A stretch of 60,825 bases of DNA from positions 1-60,825 of the forward strand of contig JAFNXL010000025.1 in assembly GCA_017379075.1 (NCBI GenBank), given 5' to 3'. The notes beneath the pieces were generated by a model, which saw only the letters and a program-made list of their open reading frames with translations, did no database searches and had not been told where the DNA came from. Positions 16,323 through 26,082 of this stretch are shown one piece after another. The stretch is from Bacteroidaceae bacterium (GTDB lineage Bacteria; Bacteroidota; Bacteroidia; Bacteroidales; Bacteroidaceae). The translations under genes and the position numbers were made by a program. Each line of letters starts with the position of its first letter. The stretch's first letter is position 1.

Positions 16323-17528
16323 ATGGAAAAGAAGAAAAAAGTGGTAGTGGCCTTCAGTGGAGGACTGGATACCAGCTACAATGTGATGTACCTGACCCGC
16401 GAGATGGGTTACGAAGTATATGCCGCCTGTGCCAACACCGGTGGTTTCAGCGAAGAACAGTTGAAGCAGAACGAAGAGAATGCCTATAAGTTGGGTGCGG
16501 TTAAGTATGTAACTTTGGACGTGACCAAGGAATACTATGACAAGAGCCTGCGCTATATGGTCTATGGCAATGTGCTTCGCAACAACTGCTATCCCATCAG
16601 CGTAAGTTCGGAACGTATTTTCCAGGCCATGGCCATAACCCGCTATGCCAAGGAAATCGGTGCGGACGCCATTGCGCACGGCAGTACCGGTGCCGGCAAT
16701 GACCAGATCCGTTTCGATATGACCTTCCTGGTATTGGCTCCCGGTGTGGAAATCATCACCCTGACCCGCGACCGCAACCTCAGTCGCCAGGAAGAGGTGG
16801 ACTACCTGAATGCCAATGGCTACTTTGCCGACTTCACCAAGCTGAAGTACAGCTACAATGTGGGCATCTGGGGAACCAGTATCTGTGGCGGTGAAATTTT
16901 GGACAGCACACAAGGACTTCCCGAAAGCGCATATCTCAAGCACCCCACCAAGCAGGAACCCGAAATCCTGAGCATCGGATTCAAGAAGGGCGAGATCTGC
17001 AGCGTGAACGGAGTGGAATATGAGGACAAGATTGCCGCCATTCAGAAGGTGGAAGAGATTGGTGCGGCATACGCCATCGGTCGCGACTGCCACGTAGGCG
17101 ACACCATCATCGGCATCAAGGGTCGTGTAGGCTTCGAGGCCGCAGCCCCCATGCTGATTATTGCTGCCCACCGCTTCCTGGAGAAGTATACGCTGAGCAA
17201 GTGGCAACAGTACTGGAAGGACCAGATTTCCAACTGGTATGGCATGTTCCTGCATGAGAGCCAGTATCTGGAGCCCGTAATGCCCGACATGGAAGCCATG
17301 CTGGAAAGCAGCCAGCGCAATGTGAATGGTGTGGTGACACTGGAATTGCGCCCCTATACATTCCAGACCGTAGGTTGCGATTCTCCCGATGACTTGGTCA
17401 AGAACAAGCTTGGCGAATATGGCGAGACTGCCAAGGCATGGAGCAGCGAGGATGCCAAGGGATTCATCAAGGTTACCTCTACCGCCCTCCGCGCCTACTA
17501 TCTGGCACATCCCGAAGAAGAAAGATAA
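16323..17528 (+). CDS. argG: Argininosuccinate synthase
   Basis: 401 residues, full length. The ATP-binding PP-loop V-V-A-F-S-G-G-L-D-T-S-Y is at residues 8-19. The G-S-T-G-x-G-N-D-Q-I-R-F motif near residue 120 binds citrulline/aspartate. It joins citrulline and aspartate using ATP. Together with the transcarbamylase gene it completes most of the arginine route; argH is not in the window. Confidence 0.96.
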   Translation: MEKKKKVVVAFSGGLDTSYNVMYLTREMGYEVYAACANTGGFSEEQLKQNEENAYKLGAVKYVTLDVTKEYYDKSLRYMVYGNVLRNNCYPISVSSERIFQAMAITRYAKEIGADAIAHGSTGAGNDQIRFDMTFLVLAPGVEIITLTRDRNLSRQEEVDYLNANGYFADFTKLKYSYNVGIWGTSICGGEILDSTQGLPESAYLKHPTKQEPEILSIGFKKGEICSVNGVEYEDKIAAIQKVEEIGAAYAIGRDCHVGDTIIGIKGRVGFEAAAPMLIIAAHRFLEKYTLSKWQQYWKDQISNWYGMFLHESQYLEPVMPDMEAMLESSQRNVNGVVTLELRPYTFQTVGCDSPDDLVKNKLGEYGETAKAWSSEDAKGFIKVTSTALRAYYLAHPEEER

Positions 17529-17559
17529 AGATGTAAAACCCAATTAAACAAGACCAATC

Positions 17560-17781
17560 ATGTCAGAACCGAAGAAAATGGAGCGCCCTCGTACGGGACG
17601 CATCTTGGCCGGCGTTTGTGCCGCCATTGCCAACTATATTGATAAGGACGTAACATTCGTGCGTATCATTTACGTGTTGCTGTCTGTATTTACGGTAATC
17701 TGTGGTCCGCTGGTATATTTCATCCTCATGTTGCTGATTCCCGAGAAGAAGACGCAATTCAAAATAAACAGAAATAAATAA
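17560..17781 (+). CDS. PspC domain small membrane protein
   Basis: 73 residues. PspC signature R-I-L-A-G-V-C-A-A-I-A-N-Y at about 14-26, followed by F-V-R-I-I-Y-V-L-L-S-V and one strong membrane segment ending in a basic tail. PspC domains act in envelope stress signalling in other bacteria. It lies inside the arginine operon with the same orientation; any link to arginine is not evident. Confidence 0.85.
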   Translation: MSEPKKMERPRTGRILAGVCAAIANYIDKDVTFVRIIYVLLSVFTVICGPLVYFILMLLIPEKKTQFKINRNK

Positions 17782-17869
17782 GTGAAATCGTTTTGCTTTA
17801 GTAGTCTTCCGCTTCATGCTGATAATGGAAGGGAAAAGGCAATAAAATATGAATAAATAAAAGACGATT

Positions 17870-18055
17870 ATGGAAAAGAAGTTTTATTTGTCTCAGACAG
17901 ACAAGAAGATAGCAGGCGTATGCGGCGGTTTGGCCGAGTATTTCGGAGTGGATTCTCTGTTGGTCCGCATCGCATTTTTCTGTGCAATGTGGTTCATGGG
18001 CATTGGTCTCGGATTTTATCTGATTCTGTGGCTTTTGGCTCCCAAGAAGGCCTGA
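17870..18055 (+). CDS. PspC domain small membrane protein (second copy)
   Basis: 61 residues, paralogous to the gene 89 bp upstream. K-I-A-G-V-C-G-G-L-A-E-Y-F-G is the classic PspC motif, followed by one membrane helix (F-Y-L-I-L-W-L-L). Of the two copies this is closer to the family consensus. It ends 25 bp before argC, so the pair appears to be part of the operon. Confidence 0.88.
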   Translation: MEKKFYLSQTDKKIAGVCGGLAEYFGVDSLLVRIAFFCAMWFMGIGLGFYLILWLLAPKKA

Positions 18056-18080
18056 TTCTCTTAAAGAAATCTGAAGACGA

Positions 18081-19055
18081 ATGGAAAAAATAAGAGTAGG
18101 AATATTAGGTGCGGCAGGATATACGGGTGGCGAACTCATCCGTGTGCTGCTGAACCATCCCCAGGCAGAGATTGTTTTTGCCAATAGCGAATCCAACGCT
18201 GGAAACAAGGTTTATGCCGTGCATGAAGGCCTTATTGGTGAAACAGAAATGGAGTTTTCTGCCGATATGCCTTTTGATCAGGTGGATGTGGTGTTTTTCT
18301 GTTTTGGCCATGGCAAGAGCGAGGCGTTCCTGAAGGAACACAGCATACCCGAGCATGTGAAGATTGTCGATCTGGCACAGGACTTCCGCATTGCTGCGCC
18401 CAGCCATGATTATGTATACGGACTGCCCGAGACCCATCGCGCCCAAATCTGCGGATGCAATCATTTGGCCAATCCCGGATGCTTTGCCACTTGCATCCAG
18501 CTGGCCATGCTGCCAGCTCTGGCTCACGGTCTTATCAGTGGCGACATTCATGTGAATGGCATTACCGGCAGTACCGGAGCCGGACAGAAACCCGGTGCCA
18601 CCACACATTACTCCTGGCGCAATGACAACATCTCGGTGTACAAGACCTTTACCCACCAGCATCTGCTTGAGATCAATCAGACGGTGCAGGAACTCTGTCC
18701 CGGATATGACGGCCGTGTGCTGTTCATCCCCCAGCGCGGATGCTTTGCCCGTGGCATTTATGTAACGGCTTACGCCAAGTGCGATGCCGCACTGGAAGAT
18801 GTGCAGAAGGTCTATGCCGACTACTATGCCGATGCGGCCTTTACACATTTCACCACCAAAAGCCCCGATATGAAGCAGGTGGTAAACACCAACAAGGCGG
18901 TGGTCTATGTGGAGAAGTACCAGGACCAGTTGCTCATGATCTGCTGCATTGACAATCTGCTGAAAGGAGCGGTAGGCCAGGCGGTGCAGGACATGAACCT
19001 GATGTTCGGACTGGACGAGAAAGCCGGTCTTGGGCTGAAAGCGTCTGCTTTTTAA
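18081..19055 (+). CDS. argC: N-acetyl(succinyl)-gamma-glutamyl-phosphate reductase
   Basis: 324 residues. NADP loop G-A-A-G-Y-T-G-G-E-L near residues 10-19 and the active-site motif N-P-G-C-F-A-T near residues 130-136 with catalytic Cys. It reduces the acyl-glutamyl phosphate to the semialdehyde. The acyl group could be acetyl or succinyl depending on the first enzyme of this pathway. Confidence 0.95.
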   Translation: MEKIRVGILGAAGYTGGELIRVLLNHPQAEIVFANSESNAGNKVYAVHEGLIGETEMEFSADMPFDQVDVVFFCFGHGKSEAFLKEHSIPEHVKIVDLAQDFRIAAPSHDYVYGLPETHRAQICGCNHLANPGCFATCIQLAMLPALAHGLISGDIHVNGITGSTGAGQKPGATTHYSWRNDNISVYKTFTHQHLLEINQTVQELCPGYDGRVLFIPQRGCFARGIYVTAYAKCDAALEDVQKVYADYYADAAFTHFTTKSPDMKQVVNTNKAVVYVEKYQDQLLMICCIDNLLKGAVGQAVQDMNLMFGLDEKAGLGLKASAF

Positions 19056-19090
19056 CGGATATACGAACCATTAAAAGAAACGATAACGCA

Positions 19091-20224
19091 ATGAAATTAT
19101 ATGATGTGTATCCCCTCTTCAATGTGAACATTGTCAAGGGCCAGGGATGCAAGGTGTGGGATGACCAGGGACAGGAATATCTGGACCTCTATGGCGGACA
19201 TGCTGTCATCAGCATCGGTCACTGCCATCCCCATTATGTCAAAATGCTGTCTCAGCAGCTCAATACGTTGGGCTTTTACAGCAACTCGGTAATCAACTCC
19301 CTGCAGCAGCAGCTTGCAGAACGCATGGGAAAACTTTGCGGATACGATGATTACCAGCTTTTCCTCATTAACAGCGGTGCGGAAGCCAACGAGAATGCCT
19401 TGAAGCTGGCATCTTTTACTAATGGCCGTACCCGTGTGCTTGCGGCAGAAAAGGCCTTCCATGGCCGCACCAGTCTGGCCGTAGAAGCCACCCACAATCC
19501 CAAGATTATCGCTCCCATCAATGCCAACGGTCATGTAACTTATCTGCCTCTGAACGATTTGGCGGCATGGGAAACCGAACTGGCTAAGGGCGATGTCTGT
19601 GCCGTCATTCTGGAATGTATCCAGGGAGTGGGTGGCATCCGCATGGTGGACAAGACCTTTGCCCAGGGACTTTCTGCCCTTTGCAAGCAATATGGCGCGG
19701 TACTCATCTGCGATGAAATCCAGTGTGGATATGGTCGCAGCGGCAAGTTCTTTGCCCACCAGTGGCTGGACATCCGCCCCGACATGATAACCTGTGCCAA
19801 GGGCATTGCCAACGGCTTCCCCATGGGTGCAGTGCTTATCAGTCCCGATTTCGCTCCCGTTTACGGTCAGTTGGGCACCACATTCGGTGGCAATCATTTG
19901 GCTTGTGCGGCAGCTTTGGCCGTGCTTGACGTAATGGAGCAGGAGGAACTGGTGGAGAATGCCCGTAAGGTGGGCGAATATCTGATGGAACGTCTGAAGG
20001 AACTTCAGCAGGAACAGCCCCACATTGTGGATGTGCGTGGCCGTGGCCTGATGATAGGAGTGGAGTTGGACATCCCCTACAAGGATGTGCGCAACCGCCT
20101 GTTGTTCCAGGAACATTGCTTTACCGGCTGCAGCGGTACCAATGTCATTCGTCTGTTGCCCCCCCTATCGGTTAGCAAGGAGCAGGCAGATGCATTTGTA
20201 GAGAAGCTGAAGCGTTGTTTTTAA
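19091..20224 (+). CDS. argD: Acetylornithine/succinylornithine aminotransferase
   Basis: 377 residues, class III PLP aminotransferase. The N-S-G-A-E-A-N-E-N-A-L-K phosphate-binding motif is near residue 95, the I-C-D-E-I-Q-C-G-Y-G-R-S-G motif near 205, and the Schiff-base lysine is in T-C-A-K-G-I-A-N-G near residue 237. It produces N-acylornithine for the transcarbamylase encoded three genes downstream. Confidence 0.95.
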   Translation: MKLYDVYPLFNVNIVKGQGCKVWDDQGQEYLDLYGGHAVISIGHCHPHYVKMLSQQLNTLGFYSNSVINSLQQQLAERMGKLCGYDDYQLFLINSGAEANENALKLASFTNGRTRVLAAEKAFHGRTSLAVEATHNPKIIAPINANGHVTYLPLNDLAAWETELAKGDVCAVILECIQGVGGIRMVDKTFAQGLSALCKQYGAVLICDEIQCGYGRSGKFFAHQWLDIRPDMITCAKGIANGFPMGAVLISPDFAPVYGQLGTTFGGNHLACAAALAVLDVMEQEELVENARKVGEYLMERLKELQQEQPHIVDVRGRGLMIGVELDIPYKDVRNRLLFQEHCFTGCSGTNVIRLLPPLSVSKEQADAFVEKLKRCF

Positions 20225-20246
20225 CCGCAGACAGAGACAGACTATT

Positions 20247-21041
20247 GTGACAGCATTCAATAGAATAGCCGTAAAGGTGGGCAGCAATGTGCTTACCCGA
20301 AAGGACGGGACGCTGGACTTCACCCGCATGTCGGCACTGGTGGATCAATTGGCAGAACTTCGCCGAATGGGTATGGAAGTCATCCTCATCTCTTCCGGTG
20401 CGGTGGCTTGCGGTCGCAGCGAGATGCACCTTACGGCCAATGAGACAGAGCAGATGGACAGCGTGGAGCAACGCCAGTTGTTCTCTGCGGTGGGCCAGGC
20501 CAAACTGATGGGACGCTACGTAGAACTGTTCCGCGACCATGGCATCCATGTGGGCCAGGTGCTTACGGAAAAGGAAAACTTCTCCACTCCGCGCCAAAAC
20601 GAAAACCAGCGCCAGTGCATGACCGCCATGCTGGCACACGGTGTAATGCCCATTGTGAACGAGAACGACACCGTTTGTGTGACGGAACTGATGTTTACCG
20701 ACAATGACGAGCTTAGCGGCCTCATTGCCCGTCTGATGAAATGTCAGGCGCTGATTATCCTTTCCAACATTGACGGTCTGTATGACGGAAACCCATCTGA
20801 CAAGGATTCCAACATCATACGTGAAGTCAGTTACGGCCAGGACATCGCGCATTATATCCGTTCGGAACGCTCCAGTGCCGGAAGGGGAGGGATGCAGAGC
20901 AAATGTACCACGGCAAGCGATGTGGCTGCTGCCGGCATTCATGTTTTCATCGCCAACGGAAAGCGCGAATCCATCCTGACCGATCTCTTGTCTTCCAATA
21001 CAAACGTACCCTATACCCATTTCATGCCCCATGACATTTGA
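20247..21041 (+). CDS. proB: Glutamate 5-kinase (short form without PUA domain)
   Basis: 264 residues with a GTG start at 20247; no ATG is suitably placed, and the first residues ([13 protein letters not shown]) match the family beginning. The amino-acid kinase fold shows [11 protein letters not shown][11 protein letters not shown] and G-R-G-G-M-Q-S-K. The C-terminal PUA domain found in many ProB proteins is missing, as in many Bacteroidetes. It catalyses the first step of proline synthesis and overlaps proA by 11 bp. Confidence 0.93.
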   Translation: MTAFNRIAVKVGSNVLTRKDGTLDFTRMSALVDQLAELRRMGMEVILISSGAVACGRSEMHLTANETEQMDSVEQRQLFSAVGQAKLMGRYVELFRDHGIHVGQVLTEKENFSTPRQNENQRQCMTAMLAHGVMPIVNENDTVCVTELMFTDNDELSGLIARLMKCQALIILSNIDGLYDGNPSDKDSNIIREVSYGQDIAHYIRSERSSAGRGGMQSKCTTASDVAAAGIHVFIANGKRESILTDLLSSNTNVPYTHFMPHDI

Positions 21042-22272
21042 CGGAATATTTTCTTCGGCCCATGCCGCCGGCCGTGCGTTGGCGGTTTTGTCTGCAGACA
21101 AGATAGATGCAGTACTCACAGACCTGGCCGATGCCACAGAACAGGCTGTGGATCGCCTGCTCCAGGCAAATGCCGAGGATCTTAGGCGGATGGATGAGTC
21201 GGATTCCCGATATGACCGTCTGCGGCTCACGGAAGATCGTTTGCGCGACATCGCATCCGACTTGCGCAAGGTGGCCTCCTTGCCTTCTCCATTGGGCAAG
21301 ACCCTCAAGCACAAAGTCCTGCCTAATGGTTTGGAACTGACACGCATCAGTGTGCCGTTTGGCGTCATAGGAGTCATCTTCGAGGCCCGTCCCAATGTGT
21401 GTTTCGATTGTTTCGCACTTTGCCTGAAGGCAGGAAGCGCTTGCGTGCTCAAGGGCGGAAGCGATGCCGAATATAGTTGTAAAGCCATTGTGGAACTGAT
21501 TCACGAAGTGCTTTCCCGTCATGGCTTGCCAGCCGAAACGGTATCCCTCCTTACCAGTCATGAGGCCACTGACGCCTTGCTGAAGGCTGTCGGTTATGTG
21601 GATCTGATTATTCCCCGCGGCAGCCAGCGACTTATCAATTATGTGCGCGACAATGCCCGTGTGCCGGTTATAGAGACTGGTGCCGGAGTGGTTCACACCT
21701 ATGTGGACCGCGATGCCGACTTGCAAAAGGCCATCCCCATAGTGGTGAATGCTAAGACACGCCGTGTAAGCGTATGCAATGCGTTGGATTGTCTGTTGGT
21801 GCATAAGGAACGCCTGACAGACCTTCCCGCCATCTGTATGCCTTTGTGGGAAAGGGGAGTGGTGATTGAAGCCGATGAGGCTGCCTACGAGGTGCTTTCA
21901 GTACATAACAGCACACAACTTTGCCGTGCCACAGAGAACAGTTTCGGCACGGAATATCTTTCCCTTCGCATGGCGGTGAAGACGGTCGCGCATGCGTATG
22001 AGGCGGTGGAGCATATCAGCCGATACGGATCTGGACACAGCGAGAGCATTGTGACCGAGAATGAAGAAACGGCACGCTTGTTCCTGACTGCGGTGGATGC
22101 ATCTTGTGTGTACCATAACGCACCCACCAGCTTTACCGATGGCGCACAGTTCGGACTGGGTGCGGAGATAGGAATCAGTACGCAGAAACTCCATGCCCGC
22201 GGCCCTATGGCCCTTGAGGAAATCACCACATATAAGTGGATTATCCGTGGTAATGGGCAGACAAGGCCATAA
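21031..22272 (+). CDS. proA: Gamma-glutamyl phosphate reductase
   Basis: 413 residues, full-length aldehyde-dehydrogenase-fold enzyme. Family motifs: [15 protein letters not shown] near residue 113, L-K-G-G-S-D-A near 140, the active-site Cys in R-R-V-S-V-C-N-A-L near 250, and the late [11 protein letters not shown]. The start overlaps the end of proB, so the two are translationally coupled. Placing proBA inside the arginine operon ties both glutamate-derived pathways to one transcript. Confidence 0.95.
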   Translation: MTFDGIFSSAHAAGRALAVLSADKIDAVLTDLADATEQAVDRLLQANAEDLRRMDESDSRYDRLRLTEDRLRDIASDLRKVASLPSPLGKTLKHKVLPNGLELTRISVPFGVIGVIFEARPNVCFDCFALCLKAGSACVLKGGSDAEYSCKAIVELIHEVLSRHGLPAETVSLLTSHEATDALLKAVGYVDLIIPRGSQRLINYVRDNARVPVIETGAGVVHTYVDRDADLQKAIPIVVNAKTRRVSVCNALDCLLVHKERLTDLPAICMPLWERGVVIEADEAAYEVLSVHNSTQLCRATENSFGTEYLSLRMAVKTVAHAYEAVEHISRYGSGHSESIVTENEETARLFLTAVDASCVYHNAPTSFTDGAQFGLGAEIGISTQKLHARGPMALEEITTYKWIIRGNGQTRP

Positions 22273-22306
22273 CAACAGACTTACAGTAAAATACAACTCG
22301 AACGAT

Positions 22307-23278
22307 ATGAAATCATTTTTGAACGTACAAGACCTCGGCAATCTGCACCAGGCTTTGCAAGAGGCCGTAGAGGTAAAGAAAGACCGTTTCCAGTGGCAGC
22401 ATCTTGGCAAGAACAAGACCCTGCTGATGGTGTTTTTCAATAACAGTCTGCGCACCCGTCTTTCCACACAGAAGGCGGCAATGAACCTGGGCATGAATGT
22501 CATTGTGCTTGATGTGAATGCCGGAGCGTGGAAACTGGAAACCGAGCGCGGAGTCATCATGGATGGCGACCGCAGCGAACACCTTTTGGAAGCCATCCCT
22601 GTGATGGGTTCCTATTGTGACCTCATCGGAATCCGTTCCTTTGCCGGACTGACAGACCGAGAGTATGACTATGCCGAAACCGTATATCACCAGTTCCTCA
22701 AGTACAGCGGCCGTCCGGTCTTTGCTATGGAGACAGCCACCGTACATCCTTTGCAGGCATTTGCCGACCTCATCACCATTGAGGAACACAAGCGCAAGCC
22801 ACGTCCCAAGGTGGTGCTGACCTGGGCGCCTCATCCCCGTGCCCTTCCGCAAGCCGTACCTAACAGCTTTGCCCAGTGGATGAATGCGGCCGATGTAGAC
22901 TTTGTCATCACCCATCCGAAGGGTTACGAGTTGGATCCCGCCTTTGCCGGAAACGCAACGGTAGAGTATGACCAGATGAAAGCATTTGAGGGCGCCGATT
23001 TCATCTATGCCAAGAACTGGAGTTGTCCCGGTGTTACCTGTCCCGACCAATACGGTAAGATTCTGGACGATTATCATCAGATGATGCACTGGACTGTGGA
23101 TGCCGCCCACATGGCCGTGACAGACAATGCCCACTTTATGCACTGTCTGCCCGTGCGTCGTGGCATGATTGTGTCCGATGATGTAATCGAGGCCCCCACA
23201 AGCCTGGTTATCCCCGAAGCCGCAAACCGCGAGATTTCCGCCACGGTGGTCATCAAGCGTATGTTGGAATCGTTATAA
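22307..23278 (+). CDS. argF': N-succinylornithine (or N-acetylornithine) carbamoyltransferase
   Basis: 323 residues from the ATG at 22307; the frame is open upstream into proA, but the family starts M-K-S-F. Carbamoyl phosphate motif S-L-R-T-R at 47-51; second-substrate motif H-C-L-P-V-R-R-G near residue 280. It belongs to the acylornithine transcarbamylase branch, not to classical OTCase. In the Bacteroides fragilis enzyme the residue at position 90 (Pro) decides for the succinyl substrate, and a Glu there would favour acetyl. Counting from the chosen start, residue 90 here is Ser (G-D-R-S-E-H). From recall of the published mutants, Ser is compatible with the succinyl form. Last gene of the operon, followed by a strong terminator. 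Confidence 0.9.
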   Translation: MKSFLNVQDLGNLHQALQEAVEVKKDRFQWQHLGKNKTLLMVFFNNSLRTRLSTQKAAMNLGMNVIVLDVNAGAWKLETERGVIMDGDRSEHLLEAIPVMGSYCDLIGIRSFAGLTDREYDYAETVYHQFLKYSGRPVFAMETATVHPLQAFADLITIEEHKRKPRPKVVLTWAPHPRALPQAVPNSFAQWMNAADVDFVITHPKGYELDPAFAGNATVEYDQMKAFEGADFIYAKNWSCPGVTCPDQYGKILDDYHQMMHWTVDAAHMAVTDNAHFMHCLPVRRGMIVSDDVIEAPTSLVIPEAANREISATVVIKRMLESL

Positions 23279-23288
23279 GACAAAGATA

Positions 23289-23328
23289 GAGGGATGTTCC
23301 GTTGATAATGTCGGAACATCCCTCTTTG
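23289..23328 (+). terminator. Terminator of the arginine operon
   Basis: Perfect 13-bp stem GAGGGATGTTCCG / CGGAACATCCCTC with a 10-base loop, followed by TTTGTT, starting 11 bp after the stop codon. Confidence 0.88.
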
Positions 23329-23338
23329 TTATATCCAT

Positions 23339-23525
23339 GCCGTTGCGTTGGCCGATGCAATGCACTGACTTTGCCAACGCAACGCATTGCCTTCCTCATT
23401 CCAATGCATTGCGTTTGCTTGGTCTGTGCTATTCAATAATCCAACGTTCCAGATAAACGATTAAACGTTGAATGAAACCCGTTAATTGCTAAATGTTAAT
23501 CATTCGCAGTTGAATGTAGGAATTT
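23339..23525. repeat. Intergenic word repeats (GCAACGCATTGC type)
   Basis: Between the terminator and the thiamine promoter the words GCGTTGGCC, CCAACGCAACGCATTGC and ATGCATTGCGTTTG are repeated in both orientations up to about 23,420. Heptamer-like words (TTAAACG, TTGAATG, TTAATCA) follow. The same GCGTTGGCC/CCAACGCAAC words recur at 37,400-37,475. No gene is visible here. Confidence 0.7.
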
Positions 23526-23577
23526 CAGCCTACAAAGTAGGCTTGTGTGTGGGGTGGGAAAAAAGTGGGACGGGAAT

Positions 23578-23608
23578 TTTGTCAGTTGAAGGAAATGCTG
23601 TAACTTTG
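23578..23608 (+). promoter_or_regulatory. Bacteroidetes promoter of the thiamine receptor operon
   Basis: TTTG at 23578-23581 and TAACTTTG at 23601-23608 with exactly 19 bp between, matching the consensus TTTG-N19-21-TAnnTTTG. The transcript would begin a few bases later, at the 5' edge of the riboswitch. Confidence 0.88.
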
Positions 23609-23614
23609 CGGCCG

Positions 23615-23700
23615 TTATCAGGGGTGTCCTGTCTGTTGGCAGGGCTGAGAATATACCCTATGATCTGAACCGGATAATGCCGGCGTAGAGAGTATGAACG
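23615..23700 (+). promoter_or_regulatory. TPP riboswitch (THI element)
   Basis: The conserved parts of the thiamine pyrophosphate aptamer are in order: AGGGGTGTCC at the first helix, GGGCTGAGAATATACCC forming helix P2/P3 with the CUGAGA pyrimidine sensor, TGATCTGAACC and CCGGATAATGCCGG with the CGTAG closing strand. It lies 20 bp before the receptor start codon. No terminator hairpin is visible between the aptamer and the gene, so translational control or a masked start is more likely than attenuation. Confidence 0.95.
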
Positions 23701-23719
23701 TTTTAATTTCAATTTAAAA

Positions 23720-26080
23720 ATGAAGAAAGTCTTTTTGGCTGCACTCGTATGTGGTGTGGCCCAGACGGGTTGGGCTTATGATGAGTCGGAACCCGATTCC
23801 ATTGCGTTGAATGAACTGAGTGAGGTTGTGGTAAAGGCTGTGAAAGCGCAGAAGTATGCGCCTTTTGCCGTGAGCCGTATCGGGAAGGAAGAGGTGCAGC
23901 AGTTTGCGCATTCCGGACAGGAGCTTCCCTTCCTGCTGTCCCGCACTCCGGGTGTGACGGCATGGAGCGAGAACGGTTTGGGCACGGGAACCACCTACAT
24001 GCGCTTGCGTGGTTCGGGTGACAGCCGTATCAATGTGACGCTGGACGGTGTGTCGCTGAATTCTCCCGAGGACCAGTGTGTGTTCTGGGCCAACATGAAT
24101 TCGTATGCCGCATTGCTGGGCGGCATGCAGGTGCAGCGCGGAGTGGGAACCTCCACCAACGGCGACGGCGCTTTTGGCGGTAGCGTGGTGCTCAGCACGG
24201 CCACGCCCGGCCTTGTCCCTTCGGCACAGGTTAGCGCCTCCTATGGCTCGTATGGCACTTACAACGCCGGCGGAAAGTTCTCTTCCGGCCTGATGGGAAA
24301 TCACTGGATGCTGGACGGCGCCTATCATCACACCGGCACGGACGGTTATGTGCATGGAACCGGCGGACAGAGCGGTAGTTATTATGGCGGACTGACGTAT
24401 GTGAACACCGACGGTACGCTGAAACTGAGCTACAAGAATATCGGCAACTATGAGAAGACGGGGCAGGCATGGAACGGTGTGACGGCAGGCAATGACGACT
24501 ATAGCATGAACGCCTATGACGGTGTGCGCACCTATGCCGACATGTACCGCCTGGGACTGGGCAAATACAACAGTCTGTACGAGCGTTTCGAGCCCGACTG
24601 GAACGGCGGCTGGACCACCGAGCGTTACCGCCTGGCCGACGGCACGCTGTGGGACAAGACCACCGACAACTTCCGCCAGAACCACAACCTGCTGAATCTG
24701 GCATGGCGAATCAACGACTTCTGGAGCACATCGGCCACGCTGCATTACACCCACGGCCACGGCTATTACGATGAGTTCCGCTATCAGAACAAACTGAAGA
24801 AGTTCGGCCTTTCCAACTTTGTCCTTTCAGACGGCAGCGTGCTGAAGAAGACGGATTTTGTTCGTCAGAAAGGCCTCACGCAGGATACCTACGGCATGGT
24901 GTGGAACGTGAACTATCAGGACCGCCGATGGGACGTGATGGCGGGCGCCTCGTTCCGCAATTTCGAGGGCAACCATTGGGGATACCTCACCTATGTGGCC
25001 AACGAGGAACTACGCCAAGAGGTGTTGGCCGACGGAAAGTATAAGTATTATGACAGCGATGCCACCAAGGCCGACAACCAGCTCTTCCTGAAGGGCACTT
25101 ACCATCTGACCTCAGCATGGGATGTCTTTGCGGATGTGCAGTACCGGCACGTGGGCTTCATGACCAACGGCATAAACGACAAGTTCTATGAGGAAGGAAA
25201 CGCCTATTACAACCAGTCGCTGAACATCAAGAAACAATATGACTTCATCAATCCCAAGGCCGGTCTGAGCTATCACAACGGAGGACACAATGCCTATCTG
25301 AGCTATGCGCTGAGCCACCGCGAGCCCGAACGCAACAACTTCACCGACAACGGCGCCTATCCCGCACCCAAGGCCGAGAGCCTGCACGATGTGGAGGCGG
25401 GTTACGGTTTCAACGGCGAAAGATGGCACGCCGCGGCCTCTCTCTATGCCATGCTCTATCACAACCAGTTTGTGCAGACCGGAGCGGTGAGCGACATCGG
25501 CGAGAGCCTGACCACCAATATCGCACGCAGCCACCGCCTGGGCGTGGAACTGAGTGCCGGAGTGAAAGTGACCCAGTGGCTGGACCTGGAGGCCAATGCC
25601 GCCCTGAGCCGCAACCGTATCAAGGACTTTACCGAAGTGGTGGAGACCTATGACGGCGACTGGAACGACATGGCGCCCACCGAGGTGCATTATGACAACA
25701 GCACGCTGGCCTTCTCCCCCTCGGCCATTGTGAACGGTTTTGCCGATTTCCACTTCAAAGGCTTCAAGGCCACCTGGCACACCAATCTGGTCAGCCGCCA
25801 GTATCTGGACAACACCGAATGCAAGGAGCGCTCGCTTCCCAAATACAGCCAGACCAACGTGTACCTGAGCTATGACCTCAAGTGTGGCAGAAAGGGATTG
25901 AAGAGCACCGTCCTGGGAGTGAACTTCAACAACATCTTCAACCGCCATTATGCCGCCGGCGGATGGGTGTACTCCGCCATCGTGGGCGACGACTATCCCC
26001 AGGACAGCCGTTATTACCAGATCGGTTACATCCCCATGGCCGGATTCACCGTGATGGGACATGTCACATTGAAGTTCTAA
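23720..26080 (+). CDS. TonB-dependent outer-membrane receptor for thiamine
   Basis: 786 residues. Signal peptide to about residue 19 (Q-T-G-W-A-Y). Plug domain about 30-170 with R-L-R-G-S-G-D-S-R-I-N-V-T-L-D-G-V, then a 22-strand-type barrel that ends with the aromatic F (G-H-V-T-L-K-F), required for barrel assembly. Control by a TPP riboswitch and coupling to PnuT identify thiamine or a thiamine phosphate as the ligand; this matches the OMthi-PnuT system known in Bacteroides. PnuT starts 3 bp after the stop codon. Confidence 0.92.
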   Translation: MKKVFLAALVCGVAQTGWAYDESEPDSIALNELSEVVVKAVKAQKYAPFAVSRIGKEEVQQFAHSGQELPFLLSRTPGVTAWSENGLGTGTTYMRLRGSGDSRINVTLDGVSLNSPEDQCVFWANMNSYAALLGGMQVQRGVGTSTNGDGAFGGSVVLSTATPGLVPSAQVSASYGSYGTYNAGGKFSSGLMGNHWMLDGAYHHTGTDGYVHGTGGQSGSYYGGLTYVNTDGTLKLSYKNIGNYEKTGQAWNGVTAGNDDYSMNAYDGVRTYADMYRLGLGKYNSLYERFEPDWNGGWTTERYRLADGTLWDKTTDNFRQNHNLLNLAWRINDFWSTSATLHYTHGHGYYDEFRYQNKLKKFGLSNFVLSDGSVLKKTDFVRQKGLTQDTYGMVWNVNYQDRRWDVMAGASFRNFEGNHWGYLTYVANEELRQEVLADGKYKYYDSDATKADNQLFLKGTYHLTSAWDVFADVQYRHVGFMTNGINDKFYEEGNAYYNQSLNIKKQYDFINPKAGLSYHNGGHNAYLSYALSHREPERNNFTDNGAYPAPKAESLHDVEAGYGFNGERWHAAASLYAMLYHNQFVQTGAVSDIGESLTTNIARSHRLGVELSAGVKVTQWLDLEANAALSRNRIKDFTEVVETYDGDWNDMAPTEVHYDNSTLAFSPSAIVNGFADFHFKGFKATWHTNLVSRQYLDNTECKERSLPKYSQTNVYLSYDLKCGRKGLKSTVLGVNFNNIFNRHYAAGGWVYSAIVGDDYPQDSRYYQIGYIPMAGFTVMGHVTLKF

Positions 26081-26082
26081 GC

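Noticed and set aside
16293-17543. 416-codon open frame antisense to argG
   Set aside because: It mirrors the codon pattern of argG exactly and shows no protein family features; a shadow frame. The same applies to the long frame 28136-29461 opposite mnmA.
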